DNA of 8,239 nucleotides from an uncultured Enterocloster sp. (GTDB lineage Bacteria; Bacillota; Clostridia; Lachnospirales; Lachnospiraceae): positions 1 to 8,239 of the forward strand of contig CALWMT010000107.1 of NCBI GenBank assembly GCA_944382045.1. The letters are read 5' to 3'. The position numbers and the translations under genes are program-made. The notes beneath the pieces are model-generated. The model worked only from the letters and a program-made list of their open reading frames with translations, was not told the DNA's origin and did not search any database. The number at the start of each line of letters is the position of its first letter. The stretch's first letter is position 1. This document shows, in pieces, positions 1 through 5,646 of this stretch.

Positions 1-560
1 ACAGAGAAATCCTTACGATCTCTGGTCTGCTCAATGTACTGAAGCATATTGTCAAAATTGCCGCTGCTGTCCTTGACGCCCACAATGGTATCGATCCGGC
101 TGAGACGCCCCACGGTTGCGGGGGCCAGAGCATTTCCTGTTCTGGCAGGAATATTGTATAGGACAATGGGCATGCCGACTGCCTGTGCCACGGTCTTATA
201 ATGCTCGTAGAGCTCATTCTGGGAGGCCGCAGCAAAGGACGGAGTGATGATGGAGAGAACATCTGCGCCCAGAGATTTTCCCATCAGAGACTGCCGGATG
301 GTATCACGGGTGCTGATGCAGCCTGTTCCCGCGTACACGGGAACCCGCCCCTTGACCTCATCGATTACGATGGAAAGGACCTGCTCCTTCTCCTTTTCAT
401 CCAGAATGTATCCCTCTCCGTTGGTGCCGAAGGGGAAGATTCCGTGGATTCCGTTTTCGATCATGCGGTTGACCTGATTGCGCAGCTCCTGCTCATTGAT
501 TGTCTCATCCTCGTTCATAGGGGTGAGAATGGGAACGACGATTCCTTTTAATTGTGCCAT
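1..560 (-). CDS. DapA-superfamily aldolase/lyase (dihydrodipicolinate synthase-like), 3' end outside window
   Basis: The first 186 codons of a class I, Schiff-base-forming TIM-barrel enzyme of the DapA/N-acetylneuraminate lyase superfamily are visible; the rest lies before base 1. The ATG at 560-558 is preceded by the Shine-Dalgarno AAAGGAGG at 570-577. Recognisable elements are GTNGEG at residues 45-50 (substrate carboxylate loop), YAGTG at 76-80, YNIPARTG at 135-142 (catalytic Tyr135 and Arg140) and VGVKDSSGN at 160-168, with Lys163 as the expected Schiff-base lysine. The loop reads GTNGE rather than the GTTGE usual in true dihydrodipicolinate synthases. With the catabolic neighbour, this suggests cleavage of (or aldol addition to) a 2-keto acid such as a 2-keto-3-deoxy sugar acid or 4-hydroxy-2-oxoglutarate, not lysine synthesis; that is inference. 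It follows the kinase gene by 15 nt, so the two are almost certainly co-transcribed. The family is certain; the substrate is not. Confidence 0.93.
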   Translation of the reverse strand, partial: MAQLKGIVVPILTPMNEDETINEQELRNQVNRMIENGIHGIFPFGTNGEGYILDEKEKEQVLSIVIDEVKGRVPVYAGTGCISTRDTIRQSLMGKSLGADVLSIITPSFAAASQNELYEHYKTVAQAVGMPIVLYNIPARTGNALAPATVGRLSRIDTIVGVKDSSGNFDNMLQYIEQTRDRKDFS

Positions 561-569
561 GGGATAAAT

Positions 570-577
570 CCTCCTTT
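570..577 (-). promoter_or_regulatory. Shine-Dalgarno of the DapA-like gene, overlapping the kinase stop codon
   Basis: AAAGGAGG lies 9 nt before the ATG at 560. Its first two bases belong to the TAA stop codon of the upstream kinase gene (576-578), so ribosomes finishing the kinase arrive at the next initiation site. This fixes the start of the DapA-like gene and suggests translational coupling. Confidence 0.8.
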
Positions 578-1886
578 AAAATGTATTTGATGATGTATGA
601 TTCTGCCCGGCAGGCGGCTGGACAAGAATCTGATGGGCAAGAGTACTTAAAAGCTCCCTGGAGCCAAAGCCGCCGGATTTGGATATAATCTGACAGGGCT
701 TCTGATCTAGGCGGAAGCTTGAGAGGACGGTGCCGGGCTCCAGCTCGCACTGAGGCTCCAGCTCGCAGACGCCCAGCTGTCTCATGCATCCAGCCAGAGT
801 GTCACCGCCGATTACCATGAAGGTGCCGTCAATCCCCTGGGCAGCCAGCCCTTTTAGAATGCGTCCGCAGGCATCCGGGATCCGCTTCTGCAGCTCTTCC
901 TGGCTCAGGCCGTGTGCCTTTGCATACATCTGAAGTGCATTCTGCCGGGCGGCTTCCGCTCTGACGGGACCGTTGGTATCGAGGATAAGGCGGCGGTTTT
1001 GCTTAAAGAAGTACATCCACTGCTCCAGATGGGAGAAGCCGGCAGGCGTGTCCCAGAAGCCGGGATCAGCCAGCTGCTCTGGGGAGAGGGAGATGCGGGG
1101 AAATCCCTTTTGCTCCGCATCCTCCAGCTGCTGCAGGGTTATGGGATTCACGCTTCCGCAGATTACCAGAAGGCCTGGACGGAATGTGGGAGCAGATACT
1201 GGATTCCCGGAAAGCTGCAGCAGCTGTGCGAGTATGGATCCAAAGCCAGCGCAGCCTGCAGTGACAGAAAGCCTGCCCTGACTCTGCAGGAGCTTTCCCA
1301 GCTGCAGAAGCTCGCTGTCAGTCTCTGCATCCCATACAGCGATCTCCGGGAAAAAGCTGGGAATACCTTCGGGCTTTTTCAGGGAATGGATGGACACATG
1401 CACGGTGCTCTGCTGCTGAATCAGCTCAGGAATATAGGAGCTGGTGACCGGATTGAGGGGATCTCTCCCGAAAACGCTGTCCTTCACTGGGCATCCATCA
1501 ATGTAGAGAAAGCCGTCCCTGACGCAGCGCTTCATTTTCGGAAGGGATGGAAGAAAGGGCAGAGAATTAATTCCGGAAGCGCGCAGAACCGCGGATAGCT
1601 CACTTCCCACACAGCCCCGCAGAGCAGAGTCAGTTTTTTTGTAAATATAGGGGATTCCTCTTGAGATAGCGCGCTTTGTGAGGCCGTATACGATCTTCTC
1701 AGCTGCGTCAGCCGGCAGATGGCGGGTTCGCGTGTCCATGACGAGGACTTGGATATCTGGATCCGCGCAGCTGAAATCGTAGGAAATATCTGTAACTACA
1801 TGGGTTCGGGCTCCATATGCCGCAAACTGTACTCCGGTATCCAGAGCCCCTGTAAAGTCATCGGCTATTATTAAGAGGGTTATCAT
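576..1886 (-). CDS. DUF1537 family / four-carbon acid sugar kinase-type protein
   Basis: A 436-residue, full-length member of the DUF1537 kinase family, whose characterised members phosphorylate acid sugars such as threonate and erythronate with ATP in the cytoplasm. The N-terminal substrate domain carries IADDFTGALDTG (residues 7-18), DTRTRH (51-56) and KKTDSALRG (83-91). The second half carries CGSVNPIT (243-250), then the nucleotide-binding signatures IGGDTLAG (359-366), ELEPGTV (381-387) and SKSGGFGSREL (402-412), all where the family has them. The start is the ATG at 1886-1884, with AGGA at 1897-1900 upstream; no better in-frame start is seen. It is the first gene of the operon, 195 nt from the divergent regulator's start and 15 nt before a DapA-like aldolase gene. 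Known partners of these kinases are often PdxA2-type dehydrogenases or class II aldolases; none is visible here, so the substrate cannot be assigned. An imperfect six-residue repeat (CELEPQ/CELEPG) sits at residues 374-385. Confidence 0.93.
   Translation of the reverse strand: MITLLIIADDFTGALDTGVQFAAYGARTHVVTDISYDFSCADPDIQVLVMDTRTRHLPADAAEKIVYGLTKRAISRGIPYIYKKTDSALRGCVGSELSAVLRASGINSLPFLPSLPKMKRCVRDGFLYIDGCPVKDSVFGRDPLNPVTSSYIPELIQQQSTVHVSIHSLKKPEGIPSFFPEIAVWDAETDSELLQLGKLLQSQGRLSVTAGCAGFGSILAQLLQLSGNPVSAPTFRPGLLVICGSVNPITLQQLEDAEQKGFPRISLSPEQLADPGFWDTPAGFSHLEQWMYFFKQNRRLILDTNGPVRAEAARQNALQMYAKAHGLSQEELQKRIPDACGRILKGLAAQGIDGTFMVIGGDTLAGCMRQLGVCELEPQCELEPGTVLSSFRLDQKPCQIISKSGGFGSRELLSTLAHQILVQPPAGQNHTSSNTF
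734..765. repeat. Short tandem repeat inside the kinase gene (18-bp period)
   Basis: GGCTCCAGCTCGCA occurs at 734-747 and again at 752-765, giving two imperfect 18-bp units. In the kinase they encode CELEPQ followed by CELEPG, next to the nucleotide-binding glycine loop. The number of residues between the flanking LG and ELEPG elements looks normal for the family, so the repeat need not be an insertion. Confidence 0.7.
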
Positions 1887-1921
1887 GTCTTCACCATCCT
1901 GTATGATTCTGATTTATCTTC

Positions 1922-1950
1922 ATTTTAGAACAGCGGCATGAGAAAGGCAA
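1922..1950 (-). promoter_or_regulatory. Candidate sigma-A promoter of the kinase/DapA-like operon
   Basis: On the minus strand TTGCCT (1950-1945, 4 of 6 matches to the -35 consensus) is followed by a 17-nt spacer and TAAAAT (1927-1922, 5 of 6 matches to the -10 consensus). Transcription would start near 1915, leaving a leader of about 29 nt before the ATG at 1886. No sigma-54 GG-N10-GC element exists on this strand between 1887 and 2072: the plus strand has no CC dinucleotide beyond position 1899. One GTTTC-N5-GAAAC-like dyad lies just upstream, centred about 62 bp before the predicted start, a position suited to an activator. Confidence 0.55.
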
Positions 1951-1968
1951 TGGAGATAGCAAAAAATA

Positions 1969-1985
1969 TGTTTCAATTTAAAACA
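1969..1985. promoter_or_regulatory. Candidate regulator-binding dyad, copy 1 (GTTTC-AATTT-AAAAC)
   Basis: The 15-bp core at 1970-1984 matches GTTTC-N5-GAAAC at 9 of 10 arm positions and is flanked by T and A as in copy 2. It lies between the two divergent genes, immediately upstream of the predicted kinase-operon promoter. Two further copies in the same intergenic region support it as an operator; binding is inferred. Confidence 0.5.
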
Positions 1986-2001
1986 AAATAGAACGAAAAA
2001 A

Positions 2002-2030
2002 TTGATTTTATTGTTTTTATATGATACAGT
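2002..2030 (+). promoter_or_regulatory. Candidate promoter of the regulator gene
   Basis: TTGATT (2002-2007), a 17-nt spacer and TACAGT (2025-2030) each match the sigma-A hexamers at 4 of 6 positions. The better -10-like hexamer TATGAT at 2020-2025 overlaps but has no well-spaced -35. With either -10, transcription would start around 2032-2037, inside dyad copy 2, which suggests autorepression. The surrounding sequence is strongly AT-rich. Confidence 0.4.
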
Positions 2031-2046
2031 GTTTCTAAATGAAACA
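2030..2046. promoter_or_regulatory. Candidate regulator-binding dyad, copy 2 (perfect GTTTC-TAAAT-GAAAC)
   Basis: The core at 2031-2045 is a perfect inverted repeat with 5-bp arms, extended to 6 bp by the outer T (2030) and A (2046). It lies at the predicted transcription start of the regulator gene and is centred 61 bp from copy 1 and 24 bp from copy 3. It is the best copy of the three. Confidence 0.6.
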
Positions 2047-2054
2047 ATAGATGC

Positions 2055-2069
2055 GTTTCAAATTGAAAA
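2055..2069. promoter_or_regulatory. Candidate regulator-binding dyad, copy 3 (GTTTC-AAATT-GAAAA)
   Basis: It matches GTTTC-N5-GAAAC at 9 of 10 arm positions and contains the uninterrupted dyad TTTCAA-A-TTGAAA at 2056-2068. It runs into the regulator's Shine-Dalgarno (2069-2076), so a bound protein would block the 5' leader region. It could also form a small hairpin in the mRNA next to the ribosome binding site. Confidence 0.5.
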
Positions 2070-2076
2070 GAGGTGG
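2069..2076 (+). promoter_or_regulatory. Shine-Dalgarno that decides the regulator start
   Basis: AGAGGTGG ends 5 nt before the ATG at 2082-2084. An in-frame GTG at 2073 lies within this element and has no ribosome binding site of its own, so the ATG is the preferred start. Confidence 0.75.
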
Positions 2077-2081
2077 TATTG

Positions 2082-3872
2082 ATGGAGGACAAGATACGGA
2101 TTTTGGGAATTGCACCCTATGAGGCGATGAGAAGTGCCATGCTCCGGCTGGCCCGGGGACATGAGGAGCTGGAGCTGGATGTATATGTGGGGGATCTGCA
2201 GCAGGGAGCGGAAATTGTGCGCCAGCACCTGGACGCATATTATGATGCGATTATATCCCGGGGTGGGACGGCAGAGCTGATTGAACAGATTACGGATATT
2301 CCGGTGGTAGAAATCGCGCTGTCTGTCTATGATATTCTGCGCGCAATGAAGATGGCGGAAAATTACGGGAAGCCCTATGCGATTGTAGGATTCCCGAGTA
2401 TTACAGAGAGTGCGCATTTTCTTTGTGACCTGCTTCGGTATACCATCGATATTTTTACGATACATAATGGGGAGGAGGCAGAGCGTGTTCTGGAGAAATT
2501 AAAGCAGGACGGGTGTTTTATGGCGGTCTGTGATATGGTTTCTTATACAAAGGCTCGAGAGCTTGGAATACATGCGGTTCTCATTACCTCCGGAGTGGAG
2601 AGCATTGAGAACGCCTTCAATCGGGCAGTGAAGGTCAGCGCCGGCTGCACCAAGCTGCATCACGAAAATTTATTTTTAAAAAATGTGCTTAGAAACGGGG
2701 AAGAGCGAACGATTGTATTGGATGAAAATGGGGAGGTCTGCCTCTCTCTGTGGAATCAGAAGGATGAGGCGCACATGATTGAGCTTCTGCGGAAGGAGCG
2801 CGGAAGGGTGCTGGATGCGGACAGCCATAAAATGTTCCGAAATGTGGGAGGGAGTCTGTATTCTATTACCGGAAGAGTTATACCATATAAGGGAAAAAGA
2901 TACACCGCCTTTTACTGTATTGAATCGAAAATCCCGATTGCAAAGGGAAAGTATGGGATTCGTTTTTGCGATAAGAAGGAGGCGCTGGAGCTGCTGGCGG
3001 ACAGCTTCTACAGCATGACAGGGGAGATGGGCGGACTTAAGGATTCGATAGAAAAAATCAGTCAGAGTCCTTTTCCTGTGATGATTATAGGAGAGAGAGG
3101 GATGGAGAAGGAGCAGATCGCAAGGGCGGTTTACAGCAAAAGTCCTCTTCAGGCAAATCCCCTGATCACGATTGACTGCGGCCAGCTGACGGATAAGGGA
3201 TGGAATTATCTGATGAACCATTATAATTCGCCCCTGAATGACAGCGACAATACGATCTGCATTCGAAGCCTGGATGCGCTTTCAGAGGAACGGGGCCTTC
3301 AGCTGCTGTCAGCCATTGTGGATATGAATGTGCACAAGAGAAACCGACTGATTTTTTCCTGCGGCAGTACCAGAGATGCCGTGCTCCCACCGGAGGGACA
3401 GCGCTTTGTAAAAAGACTGTCCTGCCTAACAATTTGTCTCCCGCCCCTGCGGGAGCGGATTCACGACCTGCCAGCTCTTGCAGGCCTGTATCTGGCAAAT
3501 TTGAATGTATCCCTGGGAAAGCAGCTCATCGGCGTGGAGCCCAAGGCCATGGAGATGCTCCAGAGCTACGAGTGGCCCCAGAATTATACCCAGTTTAAGC
3601 GGGTGATGAACGAGCTGGCGGTGCTCACGGACACCCCTTATATTACGGGAAATTCCGTGGCGGCCCTGCTGGATAAGGAGCGGTCCTTTATAAGCGCCGG
3701 GCCGGAGGCTGCCGCCCTGCCGGCGGCCATGGACCTGCACCGCCCCTTAGAGGACATCAACCGGGACATCATCAAAAAAGCCCTGGCGGACAACCAGGGC
3801 AACCAGAGCGTGACGGCCAAGCAGCTGGGCATCAGCCGGACGACGCTTTGGCGGTATCTAAAGCAGGCTTAG
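2082..3872 (+). CDS. PrpR_N-type transcriptional regulator with degenerate AAA+ module and Fis-type HTH
   Basis: A 596-residue cytoplasmic regulator with the architecture of enhancer-binding proteins. Residues 1 to about 190 resemble the PrpR N-terminal sensor (IRILGIAPYEAM near the start, IISRGGTAELI 57-67, IPVVEIALSVYD 73-84). Residues about 195-300 are possibly PAS-like. Residues about 310-530 are an AAA+ module with decayed motifs: the Walker A position reads GERGMEKE (337-344) where GESGTGKE is usual; the sigma-54 contact loop GAFTGA is absent; the Walker B region reads NTICIRSLDAL (390-400) without the Asp-Glu pair. LPPLRERIHDLPAL (453-466) and EWPQNY (497-502) keep the fold recognisable. 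Residues about 556-594 form a Fis-type helix-turn-helix (NQSVTAKQLGISRTTLWRYL). It is divergent from the kinase/DapA-like operon, its probable target, with three shared dyads between them. It probably acts with sigma-A RNA polymerase, as TyrR does; the ligand is unknown. Its 3' end overlaps echF by 41 nt, and GC rises sharply in the last third. Confidence 0.9.
   Translation: MEDKIRILGIAPYEAMRSAMLRLARGHEELELDVYVGDLQQGAEIVRQHLDAYYDAIISRGGTAELIEQITDIPVVEIALSVYDILRAMKMAENYGKPYAIVGFPSITESAHFLCDLLRYTIDIFTIHNGEEAERVLEKLKQDGCFMAVCDMVSYTKARELGIHAVLITSGVESIENAFNRAVKVSAGCTKLHHENLFLKNVLRNGEERTIVLDENGEVCLSLWNQKDEAHMIELLRKERGRVLDADSHKMFRNVGGSLYSITGRVIPYKGKRYTAFYCIESKIPIAKGKYGIRFCDKKEALELLADSFYSMTGEMGGLKDSIEKISQSPFPVMIIGERGMEKEQIARAVYSKSPLQANPLITIDCGQLTDKGWNYLMNHYNSPLNDSDNTICIRSLDALSEERGLQLLSAIVDMNVHKRNRLIFSCGSTRDAVLPPEGQRFVKRLSCLTICLPPLRERIHDLPALAGLYLANLNVSLGKQLIGVEPKAMEMLQSYEWPQNYTQFKRVMNELAVLTDTPYITGNSVAALLDKERSFISAGPEAAALPAAMDLHRPLEDINRDIIKKALADNQGNQSVTAKQLGISRTTLWRYLKQA
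3774..3800 (-). terminator. Intrinsic terminator of the ech operon, antisense inside the regulator gene
   Basis: Read on the minus strand, GCCCTGG (3800-3794), a 7-nt loop and CCAGGGC (3786-3780) form a perfect 7-bp GC-rich stem, followed at once by six T residues (3779-3774). It begins 31 nt after the echF stop codon. On the plus strand it lies in the regulator codons for KKALADNQG, and there the homopolymer tract precedes the stem as A residues, so it should not stop regulator transcription. Confidence 0.85.
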
Positions 3873-4209
3873 CAAATGTCTCCGAGCGCTTCTCGGCCTG
3901 GGGCTCTGTGTATCCCGGCCGCATAACTAAGCATTTCTTCGGGCAGACGTTGGCGCAGCTTCCGCACTGGACGCAGTCGAAGCGGTTGATGGTCCAGGTG
4001 CCCTGGGCCCGGTCTACGGCGATGGCGCCGGGCGGGCAGGAGCGGGCGCAGAGGCCGCAGCCGATGCAGTCCTCGATTTTAATTTCGATGTGTCCCCGCA
4101 TCCGTTCGGGAAAGCGGGCGGGCTCTGCCGGATAGTTCTTTGTGACCGGCTTGGAAAATAGATTTTTTAAGGCTCTGTGGCCGTATGGGAAAAATTTTAT
4201 CGCTGCCAT
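3832..4209 (-). CDS. echF: Ech hydrogenase subunit EchF, 2x[4Fe-4S] ferredoxin-like (NuoI/HycF family)
   Basis: A 125-residue polyferredoxin-type subunit that carries electrons between ferredoxin and the small subunit EchC on the cytoplasmic face. Two CxxCxxCxxxC sets bind two [4Fe-4S] clusters: Cys48/51/54/58 and Cys79/82/85/89, each followed by Pro; an extra Cys93 follows. The ATG at 4209 is chosen because AGAGGTGA (4215-4222) ends 5 nt before it. A GTG at 4218 would overlap the echE stop as GTGA but has no spaced ribosome binding site. It is the last gene of the ech operon. The tail after about residue 100 looks non-conserved, and its final codons lie antisense to the regulator's helix-turn-helix codons. 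The operon's terminator follows 31 nt downstream. Confidence 0.92.
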   Translation of the reverse strand: MAAIKFFPYGHRALKNLFSKPVTKNYPAEPARFPERMRGHIEIKIEDCIGCGLCARSCPPGAIAVDRAQGTWTINRFDCVQCGSCANVCPKKCLVMRPGYTEPQAEKRSETFAKPALDTAKASSG

Positions 4210-4214
4210 GTCTC

Positions 4215-5294
4215 TCACCTCTCCGTACAGCTGATGCAGGGGTCAATGGTCAGAATGAGAAGGGGCACGTCCGCCAGCTGGCATCCCTTTAACATCTCCA
4301 GCATGGGCGGGATGTTGCTGGTGGTGGGGGTGCGCAGGCGGAAGCGGTCGATGAATTTGGTTCCATTTCCCTTCACATAGTAGATGGCCTCGCCCCGGGG
4401 CTGCTCAATCCGCATGAAGTATTCTCCCTTGGGGAAGCCCTTCACGGGAACGCTTATGGGTCCCTCGGGAATCTGGCCGGCGGCCTGGCGGATGAGGGCA
4501 AAGGATTGGCGGACCTCCTTAAGGCGCACCTCGCAGCGGGCATAGGAATCCCCCTCCGCGCAGGTGATGGGCGCCACATCCAGCTGCGGGTAGGCCCCGT
4601 AGTCCAGAAGTCTGGCATCGTAGGCCACGCCGCTGGCCCGAAGCATGGGGCCCACGGCTCCGGACAGGACGGCCTGCTCGGGCGTGAGGACGCCCAGCCC
4701 CTTTAGGCGGGAGTGTACCGTGTATTCGCCCAGGAAGGTTTCCTCGATGGCTTTAAAGTCCTTCTCCATATCCCGGATGGCGGAGGTGAGGCTGTCCAGC
4801 ATGGTCTTATCCATATCCTTTAACACGCCGCCGATGCAGTTTACGGAGAAGATAATCCGGCCGCCGGTGGTCATATCGAACATATCCAGAATTTTCTCCC
4901 GAAGACGCCAGCTCTCCATAAAAAGGCTCTCAAAGCCCATGGCGTCCGCCAGAAGCCCCAGCCAGAGCAGGTGGCTGTGCACCCGGCTCATCTCCATCCA
5001 GATGGTGCGCAGGTATTTGGCCCGGTCCGGGATGTCGATGCCCATGATGTGCTCCACGCTCTCGCAGTAGCCCATGCCGTGGCCGCAGCTGCAGATGCCG
5101 CAGACCCGCTCGGCGATGTATACATATTCCTTGAAATCCTTGGTCTCCACCAGCTTTTCCAGGCCCCGGTGCACGAAGCCGATGTTGGGCACAGCGCCCA
5201 CCACCGTCTCATCCTCTAGAACCAAATCCAGATGGACGGGCTCCGGCAGAACCGGATGCTGCGGGCCGAAGGGAACGATGCTTCTCTTTGCCAT
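4215..5294 (-). CDS. echE: Ech [NiFe] hydrogenase large subunit EchE (group 4)
   Basis: A 359-residue catalytic subunit that holds the Ni-Fe active site and reduces protons or oxidises H2 on the cytoplasmic side. Both metal-binding motifs are present: ERVCGIC at residues 62-68 (Cys65, Cys68) with His72 following, and DPCISC at 351-356 (Cys353, Cys356). This separates it from NuoD-type homologues, which lack these cysteines. The protein stops three residues after Cys356 (TER), so there is no C-terminal extension for a maturation endopeptidase to remove. The ATG at 5294 is chosen because AGGGGTGA (5299-5306) precedes it by 4 nt and the product then begins with the family-like PFGPQHP at residues 8-14; the open frame extends upstream only into echD. 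It lies 4 nt after echD and 5 nt before the echF ATG. Confidence 0.96.
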   Translation of the reverse strand: MAKRSIVPFGPQHPVLPEPVHLDLVLEDETVVGAVPNIGFVHRGLEKLVETKDFKEYVYIAERVCGICSCGHGMGYCESVEHIMGIDIPDRAKYLRTIWMEMSRVHSHLLWLGLLADAMGFESLFMESWRLREKILDMFDMTTGGRIIFSVNCIGGVLKDMDKTMLDSLTSAIRDMEKDFKAIEETFLGEYTVHSRLKGLGVLTPEQAVLSGAVGPMLRASGVAYDARLLDYGAYPQLDVAPITCAEGDSYARCEVRLKEVRQSFALIRQAAGQIPEGPISVPVKGFPKGEYFMRIEQPRGEAIYYVKGNGTKFIDRFRLRTPTTSNIPPMLEMLKGCQLADVPLLILTIDPCISCTER

Positions 5295-5298
5295 GTGC

Positions 5299-5646
5299 TC
5301 ACCCCTTTTCCTTAAATGGCGCTTCCCGGTCAATCCGGTAAAGCTTATCCTTGTAATCCTGGGTAATGTTCTCAATGGGAACTCCGAAGAGCTCCGCCAC
5401 CTCATTTTCCTGCATAAAGGCGCAGGGGTAAATCTGGGTGATGCTGGAAACCTTCTCGTCCGTGGCAGTCACCAGGCGCAGGGTTTCCATGTCATAGCCC
5501 CTGCAGAAGGAGTAGCTGAGCTCGAAGCCCTCGGGCGTGCGGACCGCGCAGATTTGCGCCAGCCGGCGCGCCTCCATCTTAAACCGTATCACGGTGGGGA
5601 GAAACTGGTCCATGGTGATAGGGGTGATTTCATTTTTATTTTCCAT
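5299..5646 (-). CDS. echD: Ech hydrogenase subunit EchD (NuoC/30-kDa-like)
   Basis: A 115-residue hydrophilic subunit related to the 30-kDa subunit of complex I (NuoC), which docks between the small and large hydrogenase subunits and has no cofactor of its own. The best marker is ENEVAELFGV at residues 80-89, equivalent to the E-x-E-x-x-D-L-F-G-I stretch of NuoC. The small size is normal for EchD. The start ATG at 5646 lies inside the end of echC (11-nt overlap), with GGAGGG at 5656-5661 as ribosome binding site, so translation is probably coupled. Confidence 0.9.
   Translation of the reverse strand: MENKNEITPITMDQFLPTVIRFKMEARRLAQICAVRTPEGFELSYSFCRGYDMETLRLVTATDEKVSSITQIYPCAFMQENEVAELFGVPIENITQDYKDKLYRIDREAPFKEKG

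Noticed and set aside
912..1598. Long plus-strand open frame (228 codons) opposite the kinase gene
   Set aside because: It lies entirely antisense to a kinase whose motifs are all intact. Its translation has no recognisable domain and it has no convincing ribosome binding site.
1934..1949. Plus-strand GG-N10-GC (CGGCATGAGAAAGGCA) resembling a sigma-54 -24/-12 promoter for the regulator
   Set aside because: The -24 half is good, but the TT before GC is replaced by AG. It sits about 130 bp from the regulator start and inside the predicted minus-strand promoter. It is probably chance.
2676..3221. Minus-strand open frame (181 codons) opposite the regulator
   Set aside because: Fully antisense to a well-supported protein. 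Its translation shows no family resemblance, so it is a shadow of the coding strand.
3882..3896. Hairpin CCGAG-CGCTT-CTCGG just after the regulator stop as a plus-strand terminator
   Set aside because: The stem is only 5 bp and no T tract follows on either strand. It lies in echF coding sequence.
4210..4218. GTG at 4218 as the start of echF
   Set aside because: A GTGA overlap with the echE stop is attractive, but AGAGGTGA is correctly spaced only for the ATG at 4209 and overlaps the GTG itself.
5295..5405. Upstream extension of echE by 37 codons
   Set aside because: The extension runs through echD, while a strong Shine-Dalgarno precedes the ATG at 5294 and the product then starts as expected for the family.
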